The position numbers and the translations under genes are program-made. This document shows, in pieces, positions 18,242 through 27,197 of a DNA stretch of 64,000 bases (positions are counted from its first letter, which is position 1; every line of letters starts with the position of its first letter). Source of the DNA: Caldibacillus debilis DSM 16016 (GTDB taxonomy: Bacteria; Bacillota; Bacilli; Bacillales; Caldibacillaceae); contig NZ_KB912902.1 of NCBI RefSeq assembly GCF_000383875.1, positions 61,644 through 125,643 on the forward strand, written 5' to 3'. A model generated the notes under the pieces. That model worked only from the letters and a program-made list of their open reading frames with translations, ran no database searches and was not told where the DNA came from.

Positions 18242-18559
18242 CTATTCGCCCGGATTTTCCCGGGCCCCTTCCCGCCATCTTCTGAACCGGTAGACCGCAA
18301 GGACGAGGGCGATGACGATCAGCCCCTCCGCCACCGGAAGGAAAATCGCCAGAAAGGTAAGGATCGTGCTCCCGAGGATAAGAAACAGGTAAACGATCAC
18401 CGATTTCAACAGCGGCAATTTCCGGGCAAAGCCCAATTTATAAGCGATGATGCATAAAAAAACGATGAGGATATATAAAATCCACATCCCCGAATCCGGG
18501 TTCTCGTCCACCCGCAGCAGTCTGGGAATCGGCGACAGACGGCTTTGAATATCCTCCAA
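18242..18559 (-). CDS. ylaH: YlaH-like membrane protein
   Basis: Small membrane protein with a short N-terminal segment and two or three helices (MWILYILIVFLCIIAYKLG, SVIVYLFLILGSTILTFLAIF, GLIVIALVLAVYRFRRW). It matches YlaH by sequence type and position opposite ylaI; function is unknown. I place the start at TTG 18559 (105 residues) because AAAGGGGG lies 7 nt upstream. The in-frame ATG at 18580 has no ribosome binding site and would place AAAGGGGG inside the gene. Confidence 0.82.
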   Translation of the reverse strand: MEDIQSRLSPIPRLLRVDENPDSGMWILYILIVFLCIIAYKLGFARKLPLLKSVIVYLFLILGSTILTFLAIFLPVAEGLIVIALVLAVYRFRRWREGARENPGE

Positions 18560-18810
18560 CGGAATGCCCCCTTTGATCATTGCCTAGCCAAATCCATTGT
18601 ACATGATGCGGAAGGATTTGTAAAAATCTTTTCCGGCCGGTTCGGGCTTGGATCCGACGTTTTCATCCGTAAGAAGAATGAGGCCTCCTTATCCCGGCTT
18701 CCCTACCGGATTTTTCCGGCGCGCGGGGAACTGAACCTCTTCCCGGCCTAGGGGAAACGCCGAGGCGGGCCCGTTTCCCGCACGGCCTTTCGGCCGCCCT
18801 CTTCCGGCAT

Positions 18811-20637
18811 TTACATCTTCCGCTTTTTCGTCAGTTTTTCCCGCTCGCTTTTATTCAATATTTTTTTCCTCAGCCGGATGGATTTGGGGGTCACTTCGCA
18901 ATATTCATCGTCATCCAGATATTGAAGGGCCTCTTCCAGGGTAAAAATCCGGGGTTTTTTCATGATCTGCGTCTGTTCCTTCGTCGCCGAACGGATGTTG
19001 GTCGCATGTTTCGTTTTGCAAATGTTGACGGTCAGATCGTTTTCCCGGTTATGCTCCCCGACGATCATCCCTTCATATACTTCCGTCCCCGGTTCGACAA
19101 AAATCGTACCCCGGTCTTCCAACTGCAGGATCCCGTACGTCGACGCGGTTCCCGTCTCCAAGGCGACAAGGACCCCCCGCTCCCTCCGGCCGATTTCGAA
19201 GGGAAGTTTCGGCCGGTATTCCTCGAAGGAGTGGTTGTAGATCGCATAGCCCCTCGTCAACGACATCAGCTCGCTCTGATACCCGATCAGTCCCCGGGAA
19301 GGGACGGAATAGACGAGCCGGACCTGGCCGTTTCCGGCATGGCGCATATCCAGCAGATTTCCTTTCCGCCTGCCGAGGGACTCGATGACCTGGCCGGAAT
19401 ATTCTTCCGGCACGTCAATGACCACCCTTTCGAAGGGTTCGCAAATCTTGCCGTCGATTTCCTTTTCGATGACTTCCGGTTTGGAGACCTGCAATTCAAA
19501 CCCTTCCCGGCGCATCGTCTCGATCAGGATGGCCAGATGCAGCTCCCCGCGGCCGGAAACGATCCAGGCGTCGGGGGAATCGGTGGGCTCCACCCGCAAA
19601 CTGACGTCCGTCTGCAGCTCCAATTTCAGCCTTTCCTCAATCTTCCGGGCGGTGACAAATTTTCCTTCCCTTCCGGCAAAGGGACTGTTGTTCACGAGAA
19701 AGGTCATTTTTAACGTCGGTTCATCGATCCTTAGGGGCGGAAGGGGATCGGGGGCCTCCACAGGGCAGATCGTCTCCCCGACCAAAATGTCCCCCATCCC
19801 GGAAACGGCCACGAGATCGCCGGCATAAGCCTCTTCGATCTCCACCCGCTTCAGTCCCATAAAGCCGAACATCTTCGTCACCCGGAAATGTTTCACCGAC
19901 CCGTCCAACTTCATCAGGGCGACCTGCTCCCCGGTCCGCATCGTGCCCCGGAAGATCCTTCCGATCCCGATCCGGCCGATGTAATCGTTATAATCCAGTA
20001 GCGCCACTTGCATTTGCAGCGGTTCGTCCCGGTTGTCGACGGGCGCCGGCACCGTCCGGACGATCGTTTCGAACAAAACCTCCAGCGAAGAATCCTGTTC
20101 CCGCGGATCCAAGCCGGCCGTTCCTTTGACGGCCGACGTGTAAACGACGGGAAAATCGAGCTGATCTTCGTCGGCGCCCAGCTCGATAAACAGATCGAGC
20201 ACCTCGTCGACAACCTCTTCCGGGCGGGCATTTTCCCGGTCGATTTTATTGATGACGACGATCGGGGTGACCTTTTGTTCCAGCGCCTTTTTAAGGACGA
20301 AGCGGGTCTGCGGCATGCACCCTTCAAAGGCGTCCACGACGAGCAAAACGCCGTCGACGAGCCGCATGATCCGCTCCACTTCGCCCCCGAAATCCGCATG
20401 GCCCGGGGTGTCCAGGATGTTAATTTTTACGTTTTTATATTGAACGGCGGTATTTTTCGCCAATATGGTTATGCCCCGTTCCCGTTCGAGGTCGTTGGAA
20501 TCGAGGATCCGTTCCCGGACCTGCTCGTTGGCCCGGAACATCCCCGCCTGTTTCAACATTTGATCCACCAAAGTCGTCTTTCCATGATCGACATGGGCGA
20601 TGATGGCAATATTCCGGATGTCTTCACGCAGTTTCAT
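18811..20637 (-). CDS. typA: Translational GTPase TypA/BipA
   Basis: Ribosome-associated GTPase of the elongation factor class, 608 residues, linked to ribosome assembly and stress adaptation. The GTP-binding motifs are [27 protein letters not shown] and [15 protein letters not shown]-like domains III and V and a BipA-specific C-terminal domain ([19 protein letters not shown]) follow. It corresponds to B. subtilis YlaG/BipA. The ATG is preceded by AGGAGGAAACGGAGAAA. Confidence 0.96.
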   Translation of the reverse strand: MKLREDIRNIAIIAHVDHGKTTLVDQMLKQAGMFRANEQVRERILDSNDLERERGITILAKNTAVQYKNVKINILDTPGHADFGGEVERIMRLVDGVLLVVDAFEGCMPQTRFVLKKALEQKVTPIVVINKIDRENARPEEVVDEVLDLFIELGADEDQLDFPVVYTSAVKGTAGLDPREQDSSLEVLFETIVRTVPAPVDNRDEPLQMQVALLDYNDYIGRIGIGRIFRGTMRTGEQVALMKLDGSVKHFRVTKMFGFMGLKRVEIEEAYAGDLVAVSGMGDILVGETICPVEAPDPLPPLRIDEPTLKMTFLVNNSPFAGREGKFVTARKIEERLKLELQTDVSLRVEPTDSPDAWIVSGRGELHLAILIETMRREGFELQVSKPEVIEKEIDGKICEPFERVVIDVPEEYSGQVIESLGRRKGNLLDMRHAGNGQVRLVYSVPSRGLIGYQSELMSLTRGYAIYNHSFEEYRPKLPFEIGRRERGVLVALETGTASTYGILQLEDRGTIFVEPGTEVYEGMIVGEHNRENDLTVNICKTKHATNIRSATKEQTQIMKKPRIFTLEEALQYLDDDEYCEVTPKSIRLRKKILNKSEREKLTKKRKM

Positions 20638-20672
20638 TTTCTCCGTTTCCTCCTGAAAAAATCAGCGAGAAT

Positions 20673-20678
20673 ATTATA
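20673..20678 (-). promoter_or_regulatory. Probable typA promoter, extended -10
   Basis: TGCTATAAT on the minus strand is an extended -10 about 36 nt before the typA start. The -35 region (TTCTAC at 18 nt) is weak. Confidence 0.5.
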
Positions 20679-20770
20679 GCACAACAAAAAAGGAGAGTAG
20701 AAAAAAAGCCGTTCCTTTTGTAAAATAAAATGGAACGGAAATGCCGATCTTACGGAAAGAAGGAATGGCC

Positions 20771-20956
20771 GTGAAAGATATGAAATGGATCTTCCTTTTC
20801 TACGCCGTATTGGCGGTTCTCGCCATGGCGGGCATCGGGTTTTCCATCAGCCTGCGGAACGCGGCTTTGGGCTTCTTCTTTCTAGTTTTCCTTTTCTTCA
20901 TCATGGGAATCGGCTTTCAAACGAAGAAAAAATGGAGAGAAGAAGGGAAATTGTAA
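20771..20956 (+). CDS. ylaF: YlaF family small membrane protein (DUF5325)
   Basis: Two-helix membrane protein of 61 residues (IFLFYAVLAVLAMAGIGFSI and ALGFFFLVFLFFIMGIGF) with a basic cytoplasmic tail. It matches YlaF by type and position beside typA. I choose the GTG at 20771 because GAAAGAAGG lies 7 nt upstream; the ATG at 20765 directly abuts that site. Function is unknown. Confidence 0.78.
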   Translation: MKDMKWIFLFYAVLAVLAMAGIGFSISLRNAALGFFFLVFLFFIMGIGFQTKKKWREEGKL

Positions 20957-20959
20957 AAC

Positions 20960-21000
20960 GAGAGGAAGGCCGGCGCGCGGCCCATCCTCTTGTTTTTTTA
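20960..21000 (+). terminator. Rho-independent terminator of ylaF
   Basis: GAGAGGA..GGCCG pairs with CGGCC..TCCTCTT and is followed by GTTTTTTTA. Confidence 0.82.
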
Positions 21001-21014
21001 TTGCTTTTTATCCG

Positions 21015-21818
21015 TTAAATACCCTGATACGTGGCCAGAAAAGTTTCCAGAAGCTTTTCATGCAGACCGGGTTTCGCAAGAAAGACGGAGCTTTTTTCCA
21101 AGATCGACAGCGGTTCCCCCGTCAATTTCGTGGCTTTTCCGCCCAATTCTTCCACGATGATCATGCCCGCCGCGAAATCCCACGGGGAAAGCTTCAGACT
21201 GATATAGGCGTCAAGCCATCCGGCCGCCACATAACCGATCTCGATGGCGGCGGATCCGATCGAACGGGTTCCCCTCATCTTCTTTACCATCGGAATGATG
21301 CATTCCTTGACGCCGGGGGAATCTTTGACCAGCCAAGTCGGGTTGATGCCCAAGATGGCTTCCTCCACCGGCCTTTCGGTCAGCTTCGGCAGCGGCCGGT
21401 GATTGAAATAGGCCCCCTCCCCTTTCACCGCATGGTACAATTCATCCCGGACCACATCATAAATATAGGCCAGCCTTCCCGCGCCGTTTTCGAAAACGGC
21501 GACGGATATGGCGAAATTCCGTTTTTGATGGACAAAATTCATCGTGCCGTCGATCGGATCGACGACCCAGATCACCCCGCCGAGTTCCGCCGGATCATCG
21601 CCGAATCCTTCCTCGCCCACGATTTGATGGCCGGGATAGGTTTGGCGGATTTTATTGACGAAAAACCGTTCCGTTTCCCGGTCGATATTGGTCACCAAAT
21701 CGTTTTTATTGGATTTGGTAAAAATATCGAAATCTTGGCTTAACGCCCGGCGGATCCGTTCACCCGCCTCCCGTATCCAATCCTGAGCGTTGCGGTCAAC
21801 CTGTTTCCAATCGATCAT
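21015..21818 (-). CDS. suhB: Inositol-1-monophosphatase family phosphatase (SuhB/YktC)
   Basis: Mg2+-dependent phosphatase of 267 residues acting on inositol phosphates and related substrates. The metal site motifs are VGEEGFG (first glutamate), WVVDPIDGTMNFVHQ (DPIDGT) and the C-terminal SPWDFAAGMIIVEELGG. It corresponds to B. subtilis YktC and sits opposite yktB. The ATG is preceded by GGAGGGTAGCTG. Confidence 0.93.
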   Translation of the reverse strand: MIDWKQVDRNAQDWIREAGERIRRALSQDFDIFTKSNKNDLVTNIDRETERFFVNKIRQTYPGHQIVGEEGFGDDPAELGGVIWVVDPIDGTMNFVHQKRNFAISVAVFENGAGRLAYIYDVVRDELYHAVKGEGAYFNHRPLPKLTERPVEEAILGINPTWLVKDSPGVKECIIPMVKKMRGTRSIGSAAIEIGYVAAGWLDAYISLKLSPWDFAAGMIIVEELGGKATKLTGEPLSILEKSSVFLAKPGLHEKLLETFLATYQGI

Positions 21819-22121
21819 CAGCTACCCTCCATCAGATGAAATCCTTACCCTCCACCTATTTTACCACAGAACGGAAGGCTTCCGGCAAAAAACCCGGAGA
21901 CGGCCTTACGATTTTTCGCCGGAAATAGGGCTTAAAGAAGGCTTTATCGGAGACGGGAAAGGATGAAACGGCAAGAGGCACCGGATCAGCCCGCCCTTCC
22001 GCCGGAAAACAGGAACAACCCATTGGCATTTTGCCGCACCAATTGTTATTTTTAAAGTAAGTCCTTATCGCCTTCCCGGCTTTGCCGGAAGGCTCATTCG
22101 AAAAACGAAGGAGGATGACCA
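21819..22121. other. Divergent spacer suhB-yktB
   Basis: No gene seen. TGGTAAAAT on the minus strand near 21860 is a possible extended -10 for suhB. AT-rich sequence around 22040-22060 could carry the yktB promoter. Confidence 0.45.
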
Positions 22122-22739
22122 GTGGAATTTCAGGGATTTGTCGATGAGGACTTCGAGGTTTTTCATATCGGCGGTTTGGAGAAGCGGATGGAGGGGATCA
22201 GGGCCAGGATCCAGCCGAAATTCCGGGCGTTGGGGGAAAAATTGGCGCCCCGGCTTTCGCACATGACCGGAGAAGAAATGTTTTTGCATATCGCCAAACA
22301 TGCCAGGAGGAAAGTGAATCCTCCCGCGGATACATGGCTGGCCCTTTCCGTCGACAAGCGCGGCTATAAAAAAATGCCCCATTTCCAAGTGGGATTGTTT
22401 GATGACCGGGTATTCATCTGGCTGGCCTACATCAATGAACTGGAAAACAAGCGGCGGTTCGGCGAAAAATTGCTGGAAAACCTGAAAATGATCAAGGAAA
22501 CCGTCCCCGGAGATTTCGTCGTGTCCGCCGACCATACGAAAAAAGAGGGAACGTTTTTGCGGGAAGCGGATCTGCAAAAGATGCTGGAACGGTTTGTTGG
22601 CGTGAAGAAGGAAGAGTTTTTGCTGGGGAAATATATCCATCGGGGAGACCCGGTTTTGCACAAGGGGAAGGAATTGGAAAAAATCATCGTAGAAACCTTT
22701 GAAACCCTCGTTCCGGTTTATCGGGCATCCTTTTCTTAA
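22122..22739 (+). CDS. yktB: UPF0637 / DUF1054 family protein YktB
   Basis: Cytosolic protein of 205 residues of unknown function, matching B. subtilis YktB in length and neighbourhood (next to suhB/yktC). Landmarks are FQGFVDEDFEVFHIGGLEKR at the start, ADTWLALSVDKRGYKKMPHF, and WLAYINELENKRRFGEKL. No membrane segment. The GTG start follows GGAGGATGACCA. Confidence 0.92.
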   Translation: MEFQGFVDEDFEVFHIGGLEKRMEGIRARIQPKFRALGEKLAPRLSHMTGEEMFLHIAKHARRKVNPPADTWLALSVDKRGYKKMPHFQVGLFDDRVFIWLAYINELENKRRFGEKLLENLKMIKETVPGDFVVSADHTKKEGTFLREADLQKMLERFVGVKKEEFLLGKYIHRGDPVLHKGKELEKIIVETFETLVPVYRASFS

Positions 22740-23141
22740 TTGTTAATGCGGGGCCCCTTCACCGGGCGGCAAAGGAAGGCGGAGGCGGGCGGCCTCTCCG
22801 CCGATTGCCGGCACAGCCTCTTCCCCGCGAAATTCCATACCGTCAGCGCGGCCGGGGACGCCGGCAAAAGGCATCCCGTGCCCCGCTTCATGTACCTTTC
22901 CGCGGCCGGCGGGATGCCGGCGCATTCCTGCTTCTGGATACGTCCCCGATCCCGAAAGGGACCCCGAAAAGCCCCGGCGGACGATTTTACGCCGCCGCCC
23001 TCGCACGGGCTTTTCGGCTGCCGAAAACCGGCGGGCGCCCGGGCCCGCCGGCCGGCCGGTTAATGGGGATCGCGCTCCCCGATGATGGGACGGTTCCGGA
23101 TTCCTTTCTGCTGTTCCGGAAGGAGCCGGCATCCGAAGGCT
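22740..23141. other. Intergenic spacer, GC-rich, no credible gene
   Basis: Convergent ends of yktB and the flavin oxidoreductase gene are separated by 400 nt of GC-rich sequence. Open frames in several phases are rich in R, G, P and A and lack start signals. I see no hairpin terminator with a T-run. Confidence 0.5.
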
Positions 23142-24116
23142 TCAAACGCCCGGTTCCCGCATCCATTTTTTCCGGATTTCCTCCGCTTCCCTGATCATTC
23201 GGGCAAAAAGCTCCGCTACGGAAGGGACATCCTTGATCAGGCCGACGACCTGCCCCGCCCAGACGAAACCTTCTTCCGTTTTTCCTTCCCAGGCGAACCG
23301 TTTGTTCGCTTCCCCGGATATATAGTCCTTTAATTGCTCATAGGTGGCGTTTTCCCGTTCCAATTCAAGGATCCGCTCCGCCCAGCTGTTATGCAGGACC
23401 CTGGCCGGCGCTCCCAGCGAACGCTTGATGATGACGGTGCTCGTTTCATCCCCGTTCACAAGGGCTTCCTTATATTTTTCGTGAGCATGGACGCATTCCT
23501 TCGTGGCCACGAAGCGGGTGCCCATTTCAATCCCTTCCGCCCCCAAACAAAGGGCAGCCATCAGTCCGCGTCCGTCGCCGATCCCGCCCGAGGCGATCAC
23601 GGGAATGGAGACGGCATCGACCACTTGGGGAACCAATACGAAGGTGGACAAATCATGCTTGCCGATGTGGCCCCCTCCTTCTTGGCCGACCACCATGACC
23701 GCATCCGCGCCGAGCTCTTCCGCCTTCTGCGCCTGCCGCTTGGCGGCCACCAGCACCAGCTTCTTCACCTTCACTCCCTCGAGCGCCTGGAAAAAGGGCG
23801 TCGGGTTGCCGCCGGTTACGGAAACGACGGGAACCTTTTCGTCGACCGCCACCTGCAAATAATCCAAGAAAGGACGGCCGTGCTGCCCGATGGCAAAATT
23901 CACCCCGAAAGGTTTATCGGTCAGCTGCCTCACTTTCCGGATCTCTTCCCGCAATTTCTCCGGGCTTTCAAGGGACATGGCGGTAATCTGGCCAAGCCCC
24001 CCCGCGTTCGATACGGCGGCGGCCAGTTCGCTGTATGCCAAATGGGCAAGCCCTCCCTGGATGATCGGATAGCGGATGTTTAACAGTTCCGTTACTCGGG
24101 TAGTCCAGTTCATCAT
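23142..24116 (-). CDS. NAD(P)H-dependent flavin oxidoreductase, nitronate monooxygenase / FabK family
   Basis: FMN-binding TIM-barrel protein of 324 residues. It starts with TELLNIRYPIIQGGLAHLAY, has GVNFAIGQHG, DAVMVVGQEGGGHIG and the phosphate-binding PVIASGGIGDGRG, then AEGIEMGTRFVATKE. This fits the 2-nitropropane dioxygenase-like family, which includes nitronate monooxygenase and FabK-type enoyl-ACP reductase. The FabK assignment is possible but not decided by sequence alone. ATG at 24116 follows GGGAGGAAAAA. It appears monocistronic. Confidence 0.85.
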   Translation of the reverse strand: MMNWTTRVTELLNIRYPIIQGGLAHLAYSELAAAVSNAGGLGQITAMSLESPEKLREEIRKVRQLTDKPFGVNFAIGQHGRPFLDYLQVAVDEKVPVVSVTGGNPTPFFQALEGVKVKKLVLVAAKRQAQKAEELGADAVMVVGQEGGGHIGKHDLSTFVLVPQVVDAVSIPVIASGGIGDGRGLMAALCLGAEGIEMGTRFVATKECVHAHEKYKEALVNGDETSTVIIKRSLGAPARVLHNSWAERILELERENATYEQLKDYISGEANKRFAWEGKTEEGFVWAGQVVGLIKDVPSVAELFARMIREAEEIRKKWMREPGV

Positions 24117-24404
24117 TTTTTCCTCCCGTCTCTTTGGCATTTTCTCTCCCCTCCTTTGAGTATATCAGGTCAAGGAATAAATGGTAAGTTGATCCCCGGA
24201 ATGGGGACGGATGTTCAAAAAACGGTAAAAATTTGCCGGGACAAAGGCCAAGGTTGCGGGGAAGACGTCCGCTCCCAAGGCGGAAATGGAGCAGGGGACG
24301 GGCCGGCAAACGCGGGCGGGCATTTCGGCCGAGGGAAAAGCGGACATCGCCGGCCGGTTTTCATGAAAAACAGGGAACGGTCCGATGAAGGGGAATTTCC
24401 CTTA
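24117..24404. other. Intergenic spacer upstream of flavin oxidoreductase gene
   Basis: A TATACT -10-like element around 24160, with TTACCA 17 nt before it on the minus strand, could drive the oxidoreductase gene. Nothing else recognisable is present. Confidence 0.35.
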
Positions 24405-25049
24405 TCACAAATATCCGATGAATCTCTTTTCGATTTCAGGCCTGTCATAATCTAAAATCCAGCCGTTGTATCTTTTATCAACGCCGCTTATCGTTTCGGG
24501 GGGAGCCGCCGATAAGTCGCAGCCCCGGTCATCGCAGATGTGAAAAATCGTTCCCTTGCCGATATTGATAAAATAGACGCGGTTTGAAATGCCCGGTTTC
24601 ACGCCCAAATCTTGATCGCAAACCGCTTTTCCCATCGGCGCGGATTTGACATCCGATGTTTTGCATCTCCACGTGAAACCGAGCGTCTTGCACCTCCCTT
24701 CCTCGTCATCTTCCGGGAAAATATAGGGCATTTCCTGATGGGCGATTTTATCCGGAAACGATTTCTGAACAAAGGGAGAAAAATTCCTTAATTTGCGTTT
24801 TATGGTTCTCCCTTTGCCGTCATCATTCACATCGATCGCGAAAAATATATTGTCCGCCGGCGGATGCAGGGACGCAAATAAGGCGGCCCTTTGCTGACAT
24901 CATTGCAAATGGGCGCGGTTGCGGGCTTCATATTCCCTTTTCCCCTCGACCCCCGATTCGGACCGGATGCCCATCGGCCATTAATAGAACAAAGGCGGGT
25001 TCAGTTCCAAATCCGGAAATTTTTCTCGCATAAATTCGTTTAACCGCAT
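24405..25049 (-). pseudogene. DUF3885 family gene with two in-frame stop codons
   Basis: A single minus-strand frame of 214 codons from ATG 25049 (after GGGGTGTAAAG) to TGA 24405 resembles DUF3885 proteins throughout. The N terminus has MRLNEFMREKFPDLELNPPL. The frame is broken by TAA at 24983-24981 between PPLFY and WPMGIR, and by TGA at 24902-24900 between RAHLQ and CQQRA. Both flanks of each stop keep the family pattern in the same phase, so these look like point nonsense mutations and not frameshifts. The intact C-terminal part has MPYIFPEDDEEGR, RVYFINIGKGTIFHICDDRG and NGWILDYDR. Function of the family is unknown. The C-terminal 141 codons could still be translated from GTG 24830, but no ribosome binding site is seen there. 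Confidence 0.72.
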
Positions 25050-25345
25050 CTTTACACCCCACACCCCACCGTTCAACTCCTATGGATTTCATCGGGACGA
25101 AGCGAAAAATGGAAACTTGGACCGGCGCAAACGAAAACGTTTTTGTCGTTCCCGATAATGCCCGGTGCCTGTTTCCCCTGCACCAACCGCCGGCGAACGA
25201 GGACCGGGCGCGACAATGGCCGGGATTTTGCGGCGGCCCTTATCCATTTTTTATGACTGGAAAAAGAAAGGACGAATTGGTATAATTCATTTTGTTTTAC
25301 TTTCAGAGTCCCATTTTATCCCCAGACACCGAGGTGAACATCCCG
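25050..25345. other. Intergenic region upstream of speA
   Basis: Divergent from the DUF3885 pseudogene. It contains the speA promoter listed separately and no other feature that I recognise. Confidence 0.4.
25258..25286 (+). promoter_or_regulatory. Probable speA promoter
   Basis: TGGAAA at 25258 and TATAAT at 25281 are separated by 17 nt. The -10 is extended (TGG just before it). The start codon lies about 60 nt downstream. Confidence 0.55.
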
Positions 25346-26800
25346 TTGAAACAGGAACTCACGCCATTGTTTACAGGGCTCGTTGAGCACATAAAAAGAA
25401 ATCCCGTCCAGTTCCATATTCCCGGCCATAAAAAAGGGTTCGGAATCGAACCGGAATTCCGCAATTTTATCGGAGAGAACGCGTTGTCCATGGACTTGAT
25501 CAATATCGCGCCGTTGGACGATTTGCACCATCCGGAAGGGATCATCAAAGAAGCCCAGGAGCTCGCCGCGGAGGCCTTCGGTGCCGATCACACCTTCTTT
25601 TCCGTGCAGGGGACTTCCGGCGCCATCATGGCGATGATCATGGCGGTTGTCGGTCCGCATGACAAGATCATCGTCCCCCGGAATGTGCATAAATCGGTGA
25701 TGGCGGCCATCGTTTTCTCGGGAGCGACCCCGGTGTTTGTCCATCCCGAAGTCGATCATGAATTCGGCATTTCCCACGGCATTTCCCCCGGCGCCGTGAA
25801 ACGGGCGCTGGAAGAACATCCCGACGCCAAGGCCGTGTTGGTCATCAATCCGACCTATTTCGGGGTTTGCTGCCATTTGCGGCAAATTGTCGACATCGCC
25901 CATTCTTACGGGGTGCCCGTCCTGGTGGACGAGGCCCACGGCGCCCACATCCATTTTCACGAAAGGCTGCCTCTTTCCTCCATGCAGGCGGGTGCGGATA
26001 TGGCCGCAACAAGCGTCCATAAATTGGGCGGATCGATGACGCAAAGTTCGATTTTAAACGTCAAGGAAGGGCTCGTCAATGTCGACCGGGTCCGCGCCGT
26101 CCTAAGCATGCTGACGACCACCTCCACCTCCTACCTGCTCATGGCCTCCTTGGATGCGGCCCGGAAACAGCTGGCCACCCGGGGAAGGGAACTGCTGGAA
26201 AAAACCATCGGCCTGGCCGATTATTTGCGGGAAGAAATCAATAAAATCCCTCCCCTGCGTTGCATGGGCAAGGAAATCTTGGGGAGCGGAGCGGTCCATG
26301 ACTTGGATCCGACCAAGCTGACCATCTGCGTCAAAGACTTGGGAATTTCCGGCCACGATGCGGAAAAATATTTGCGGGAAGCCCATAACATCGAAGTGGA
26401 GCTTTCCGATTTGTACAACGTGCTGTGCATCATCACGTTCGGGGATACAAAAAGGGAAGCGGACCTTTTGATCGAAGCTTTGAAGGACATGGTAAAAACC
26501 TTCCTTCCCCAGGCGGCGAAAAAGGACGTCCAGGTCCTGCTCCCGGAAATACCGAAACTCGCCCTTTCCCCGAGGGAAGCCTTTTACGCGGAAACGGAAG
26601 CCGTCCCCTTTGAAAAATCCGCGGGGCGCATCAGCGCCGAATTCGTCATGGTTTATCCCCCGGGCATCCCGATCTTCATCCCCGGTGAAATGATCACCGA
26701 AGAAAACCTGTACTATATTCAAAAAAATATGGAAGCGGGTCTTCCGGTGCAGGGACCGGAAGACCGGGAACTGAAATGGCTGCGCGTCATAAAAGAATAG
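25346..26800 (+). CDS. speA: Arginine decarboxylase SpeA (Orn/Lys/Arg decarboxylase family)
   Basis: PLP-dependent aspartate-aminotransferase-fold decarboxylase, 484 residues, making agmatine for polyamine synthesis. It tracks B. subtilis SpeA: QFHIPGHKKGFGIEPEF, HTFFSVQGTSGAIMAMIMAV, VDEAHGAHIHFH, and the PLP lysine in AATSVHKLGGSMTQSS. The C terminus has FVMVYPPGIPIFIPGE. I choose TTG 25346 because GAGGTG lies 9 nt upstream and the product then aligns with the B. subtilis start. In B. subtilis speA also lies next to the SR1 RNA gene and pdhD. Confidence 0.94.
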   Translation: MKQELTPLFTGLVEHIKRNPVQFHIPGHKKGFGIEPEFRNFIGENALSMDLINIAPLDDLHHPEGIIKEAQELAAEAFGADHTFFSVQGTSGAIMAMIMAVVGPHDKIIVPRNVHKSVMAAIVFSGATPVFVHPEVDHEFGISHGISPGAVKRALEEHPDAKAVLVINPTYFGVCCHLRQIVDIAHSYGVPVLVDEAHGAHIHFHERLPLSSMQAGADMAATSVHKLGGSMTQSSILNVKEGLVNVDRVRAVLSMLTTTSTSYLLMASLDAARKQLATRGRELLEKTIGLADYLREEINKIPPLRCMGKEILGSGAVHDLDPTKLTICVKDLGISGHDAEKYLREAHNIEVELSDLYNVLCIITFGDTKREADLLIEALKDMVKTFLPQAAKKDVQVLLPEIPKLALSPREAFYAETEAVPFEKSAGRISAEFVMVYPPGIPIFIPGEMITEENLYYIQKNMEAGLPVQGPEDRELKWLRVIKE

Positions 26801-26865
26801 GGTTTGCGTCCGTTGGATAAGCTGGAAGCCCGGCGCCCGGGCGAATTTCCATTCGAAAACAAGAA

Positions 26866-26888
26866 GGGAGCGAACGCTCCCTTTTTTT
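26866..26888. terminator. Terminator shared by speA and SR1
   Basis: GGGAGCG pairs with CGCTCCC around a short loop. The plus strand has a TTTTTTT tail for speA. On the minus strand the tail is TTCTTGTTTTC, weaker but plausible for SR1. Confidence 0.78.
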
Positions 26889-26964
26889 CATCATGCCGCC
26901 TGTTCGGCGTCGTCAGGCGGGCCAAGGAAAGCGGGGCGCTCCCTTGCGGGTCGGCCCTGCCTCC

Positions 26965-27090
26965 TTATTCATCCCCGTCTTCCTCCCCTCGGCAATGGGG
27001 ATGAGGACATTTCCCGTACAGTACGGAAACTTTTTCGTCTTCAAAATACTCGATGGTTGCGTTGCATTCCTGGCAGACAAGAATGCCCAA
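26965..27090 (-). CDS. GapA-binding peptide SR1P
   Basis: Peptide of 41 residues of the SR1P family: it starts MGILVCQECNATIEYFEDEK and continues VSVLYGKC, with two cysteine pairs (CQEC, and C-x4-C in YGKCPHPHC). In B. subtilis SR1P binds glyceraldehyde-3-phosphate dehydrogenase GapA and promotes its interaction with RNase J1. The start is TTG 27090, 6 nt after GGGGTG; it aligns with the family start, whereas the upstream in-frame GTG at 27099 does not. RNase J1 itself (rnjA) is encoded 8.6 kb away in this window. Confidence 0.85.
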   Translation of the reverse strand: MGILVCQECNATIEYFEDEKVSVLYGKCPHPHCRGEEDGDE

Positions 27091-27109
27091 TCCGCTCACC
27101 CCGCAACTA

Positions 27110-27120
27110 AATATGTCATA
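27110..27120 (-). promoter_or_regulatory. CcpN-type operator box A
   Basis: TATGACATATT matches the published CcpN consensus TRTGHYATAYW at every position as I recall it. It lies just downstream of the predicted SR1 start point. Confidence 0.65.
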
Positions 27121-27132
27121 CTAATTGATCTT

Positions 27133-27161
27133 ATAATATAACTAATTGGAAACGTTGTCAA
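27133..27161 (-). promoter_or_regulatory. SR1 promoter
   Basis: TTGACA at 27161-27156 and TATTAT at 27138-27133 on the minus strand, spacer exactly 17 nt. The predicted start is near 27126. Confidence 0.85.
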
Positions 27162-27166
27162 TATAA

Positions 27167-27177
27167 AAAATGTCATA
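27167..27177 (-). promoter_or_regulatory. CcpN-type operator box B
   Basis: TATGACATTTT differs from the CcpN consensus at one position. It sits immediately upstream of the -35 box of SR1. Confidence 0.55.
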
Positions 27178-27186
27178 TTGGTGAAT

Positions 27187-27197
27187 TATGACATATG
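27187..27197 (+). promoter_or_regulatory. CcpN-like box C, opposite orientation
   Basis: TATGACATATG on the plus strand matches the CcpN consensus except the last base. Its start lies 20 nt from the start of box B, about two helical turns. Confidence 0.4.

Larger units (their letters stand above)
26866..27126 (-). ncRNA. SR1-like dual-function small RNA
   Basis: A minus-strand transcript unit between pdhD and speA, the same position as SR1 in B. subtilis. A strong sigma-A promoter (TTGACA, 17 nt, TATTAT) predicts a 5' end near 27126, and the hairpin at 26866-26881 a 3' end, giving about 260 nt against 205 nt for B. subtilis SR1. The RNA contains the SR1P peptide gene. In B. subtilis SR1 base-pairs with ahrC mRNA and its peptide binds GapA. 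Pairing here cannot be tested because ahrC is outside the window. Confidence 0.75.

Noticed and set aside
22743-23132. 129-codon minus frame in the yktB spacer
   Set aside because: R/P/G-rich, no ribosome binding site, and open frames in other phases too.
25050-25345. Riboswitch or T-box upstream of speA, dapH or glsA
   Set aside because: No long structured leader, T-box sequence or antiterminator pair was found in these upstream regions.
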